From Streptococcus australis (GTDB taxonomy: Bacteria; Bacillota; Bacilli; Lactobacillales; Streptococcaceae): a DNA stretch of 64,000 bases. The first letter of the stretch is position 1; every line of letters starts with the position of its first letter. Below, piece by piece: positions 63,053 through 64,000 of the stretch. The position numbers were made by a program, and so were the translations under genes. Below the pieces are notes generated by a model. It saw only the letters and a list, made by a program, of their open reading frames with translations, searched no databases and had not been told where the DNA came from. The DNA lies in NCBI RefSeq assembly GCF_003943615.1, contig NZ_RJPZ01000006.1, positions 73,020 through 137,019 of the forward strand. Direction: 5' to 3'.

Positions 63053-64000
63053 ATGACGAGTATTACGATTACTAAAGGAGCAGTAGATACGCCACTTTAT
63101 CTAAAAATGCTCAACCGCCATGGTTTGATTGCGGGAGCTACTGGAACAGGGAAAACCGTTACCTTAAAAGTGATAACTGAAAAATTAAGTCAGCAAGGGA
63201 TTCCGGTGTTTCTAGCAGATATCAAGGGAGATCTTTCAAGTCTTGCCAAAGCGGGACAGTGGACGCCAAAGATGGAAGAGCGCTATAAGCTCCTAGGTAT
63301 TACAGATCCTTTTGAACCTCAAGCTTTTCCAGTTCGCTTATGGGATGTCTTCGGTCAAGCTGGCCATCCGGTCCGTGCAACGATTGAAGGAATGGGGTCT
63401 CTTTTGCTAGCTCGCTTGCTGGACCTCAACGAAACGCAAACAGGGATTTTGGCCATCGTCTTTAAATTAGCTAAGGAAAAAAATTGGCCTTTGATTGATT
63501 TGAAGGATTTACAGAGCCTTTTGAAAGAAGTGTATGACCATGCCTCAGAATATTCTGCCCAGTATGGAAATATCAGTAAACAATCAGTGGGAGCTATTCA
63601 ACGAAGCTTGTTAGTGCTAGAACAAGAGGGAGCAGATCAATTCTTCGGAGAGCCAGCTTTGGATTTTCAAGATTTTATGCAATTGGATAGCAGTGGACGA
63701 GGCTATATCAACATTCTGTCAGCAACTCGTCTCTTTAACTCCCCTAAGCTCTATTCAACTTTCCTCATCTGGATGTTGTCTCGTCTCTTTGAAACCTTGC
63801 CAGAAGTTGGAGATCTAGAAAAACCAAAATTTGTCTTCTTCTTTGATGAAGCCCACCTCTTGTTTAATGATGCAAGTAAGCTCTTCCTTGAAAAAGTTGA
63901 GCAAGTCGTTCGCCTCATCCGGTCTAAAGGAGTAGGGATTTACTTTATTACGCAGAATCCTCAAGATCTGCCGGAGTCTGTATTGGCACAGCTTGGGAAT
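63053..64000 (+). CDS. HerA-like ATPase, DUF853 family (3' end outside window)
   Basis: A FtsK/HerA-type P-loop ATPase of the DUF853 group, cut by the right edge after 316 codons. The ATG at 63053 lies 6 bases after GGGAGA; the ATG at 63047 touches the site. Walker A is GATGTGKT and Walker B is VFFFDEAH; IKGDLSSLAKAG and YFITQNPQDLP are family hallmarks. It may move or unwind DNA, but its role in bacteria is not established. Confidence 0.9.
   Translation, partial: MTSITITKGAVDTPLYLKMLNRHGLIAGATGTGKTVTLKVITEKLSQQGIPVFLADIKGDLSSLAKAGQWTPKMEERYKLLGITDPFEPQAFPVRLWDVFGQAGHPVRATIEGMGSLLLARLLDLNETQTGILAIVFKLAKEKNWPLIDLKDLQSLLKEVYDHASEYSAQYGNISKQSVGAIQRSLLVLEQEGADQFFGEPALDFQDFMQLDSSGRGYINILSATRLFNSPKLYSTFLIWMLSRLFETLPEVGDLEKPKFVFFFDEAHLLFNDASKLFLEKVEQVVRLIRSKGVGIYFITQNPQDLPESVLAQLGN

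Overview
The window looks like a Streptococcus chromosome of the mitis/sanguinis group. The grounds are gene content and order: glmU-nudix-macP-mtnN, pbp2B-recR-ddl-murF, comEA-comEC-holA-sodA, a tagatose (lac) operon, low GC, AGGAGG ribosome sites and TTGACA/TATAAT promoters, and a ComX box before comEA. S. parasanguinis, S. sanguinis and S. australis are all plausible; the sequence alone does not settle the species. No rRNA, tRNA, CRISPR array, transposase or prophage was seen.

Layout. 1-3.1 kb: the start of a peptide-binding lipoprotein (minus strand), then a PadR regulator with two paralogous membrane proteins. 3.2-4.1 kb: a DUF2829 (Tad2-like) protein overlapping a short-chain dehydrogenase. 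4.1-18.3 kb: a one-strand array of about 20 small genes, most of them SUKH/SMI1-KNR4, Imm26, DUF4304 or unrecognised families. It looks like an orphan polyimmunity locus: no toxin is visible, but several genes are broken and short ORF remnants lie in the gaps. 18.3-20.8 kb: a mixed tail of NUDIX hydrolase, frameshifted GNAT acetyltransferase, a stand-alone PEP-utilising-enzyme barrel that lacks the usual catalytic Cys, and an ASCH protein.

20.9-35.3 kb is core housekeeping: cell wall (glmU, macP, pbp2B, ddl, murF), repair (nth, exoA, recR), nucleotide and SAH salvage (nudF, mtnN), and three tandem YwaF-like membrane proteins. 35.4-42 kb: a DUF2207 protein, prfC, a 630-bp hairpin-rich gap, thiT behind a TPP riboswitch, a PH-domain protein and a CorA-type transporter. 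42-44 kb: a DEAD-box RNA helicase with a long leader. 44.5-51.9 kb: lacR, a gat-type PTS (EIIA, EIIB, EIIC), lacX and lacABCD, which together would import galactose or a related sugar and carry it through tagatose-6-phosphate to triose phosphates. CcpA (cre) and DeoR-type sites are visible at both promoters.

52-57.4 kb: a GNAT acetyltransferase, a GIY-YIG protein, a TrmN6-like methyltransferase, a P-type ATPase and plsC. 57.4-64 kb: competence DNA uptake (comEA, comEC), a DUF805 protein, holA, sodA and the start of a HerA-like ATPase. A 178-bp intergenic repeat occurs twice in opposite orientation, after recR and after the P-type ATPase gene.
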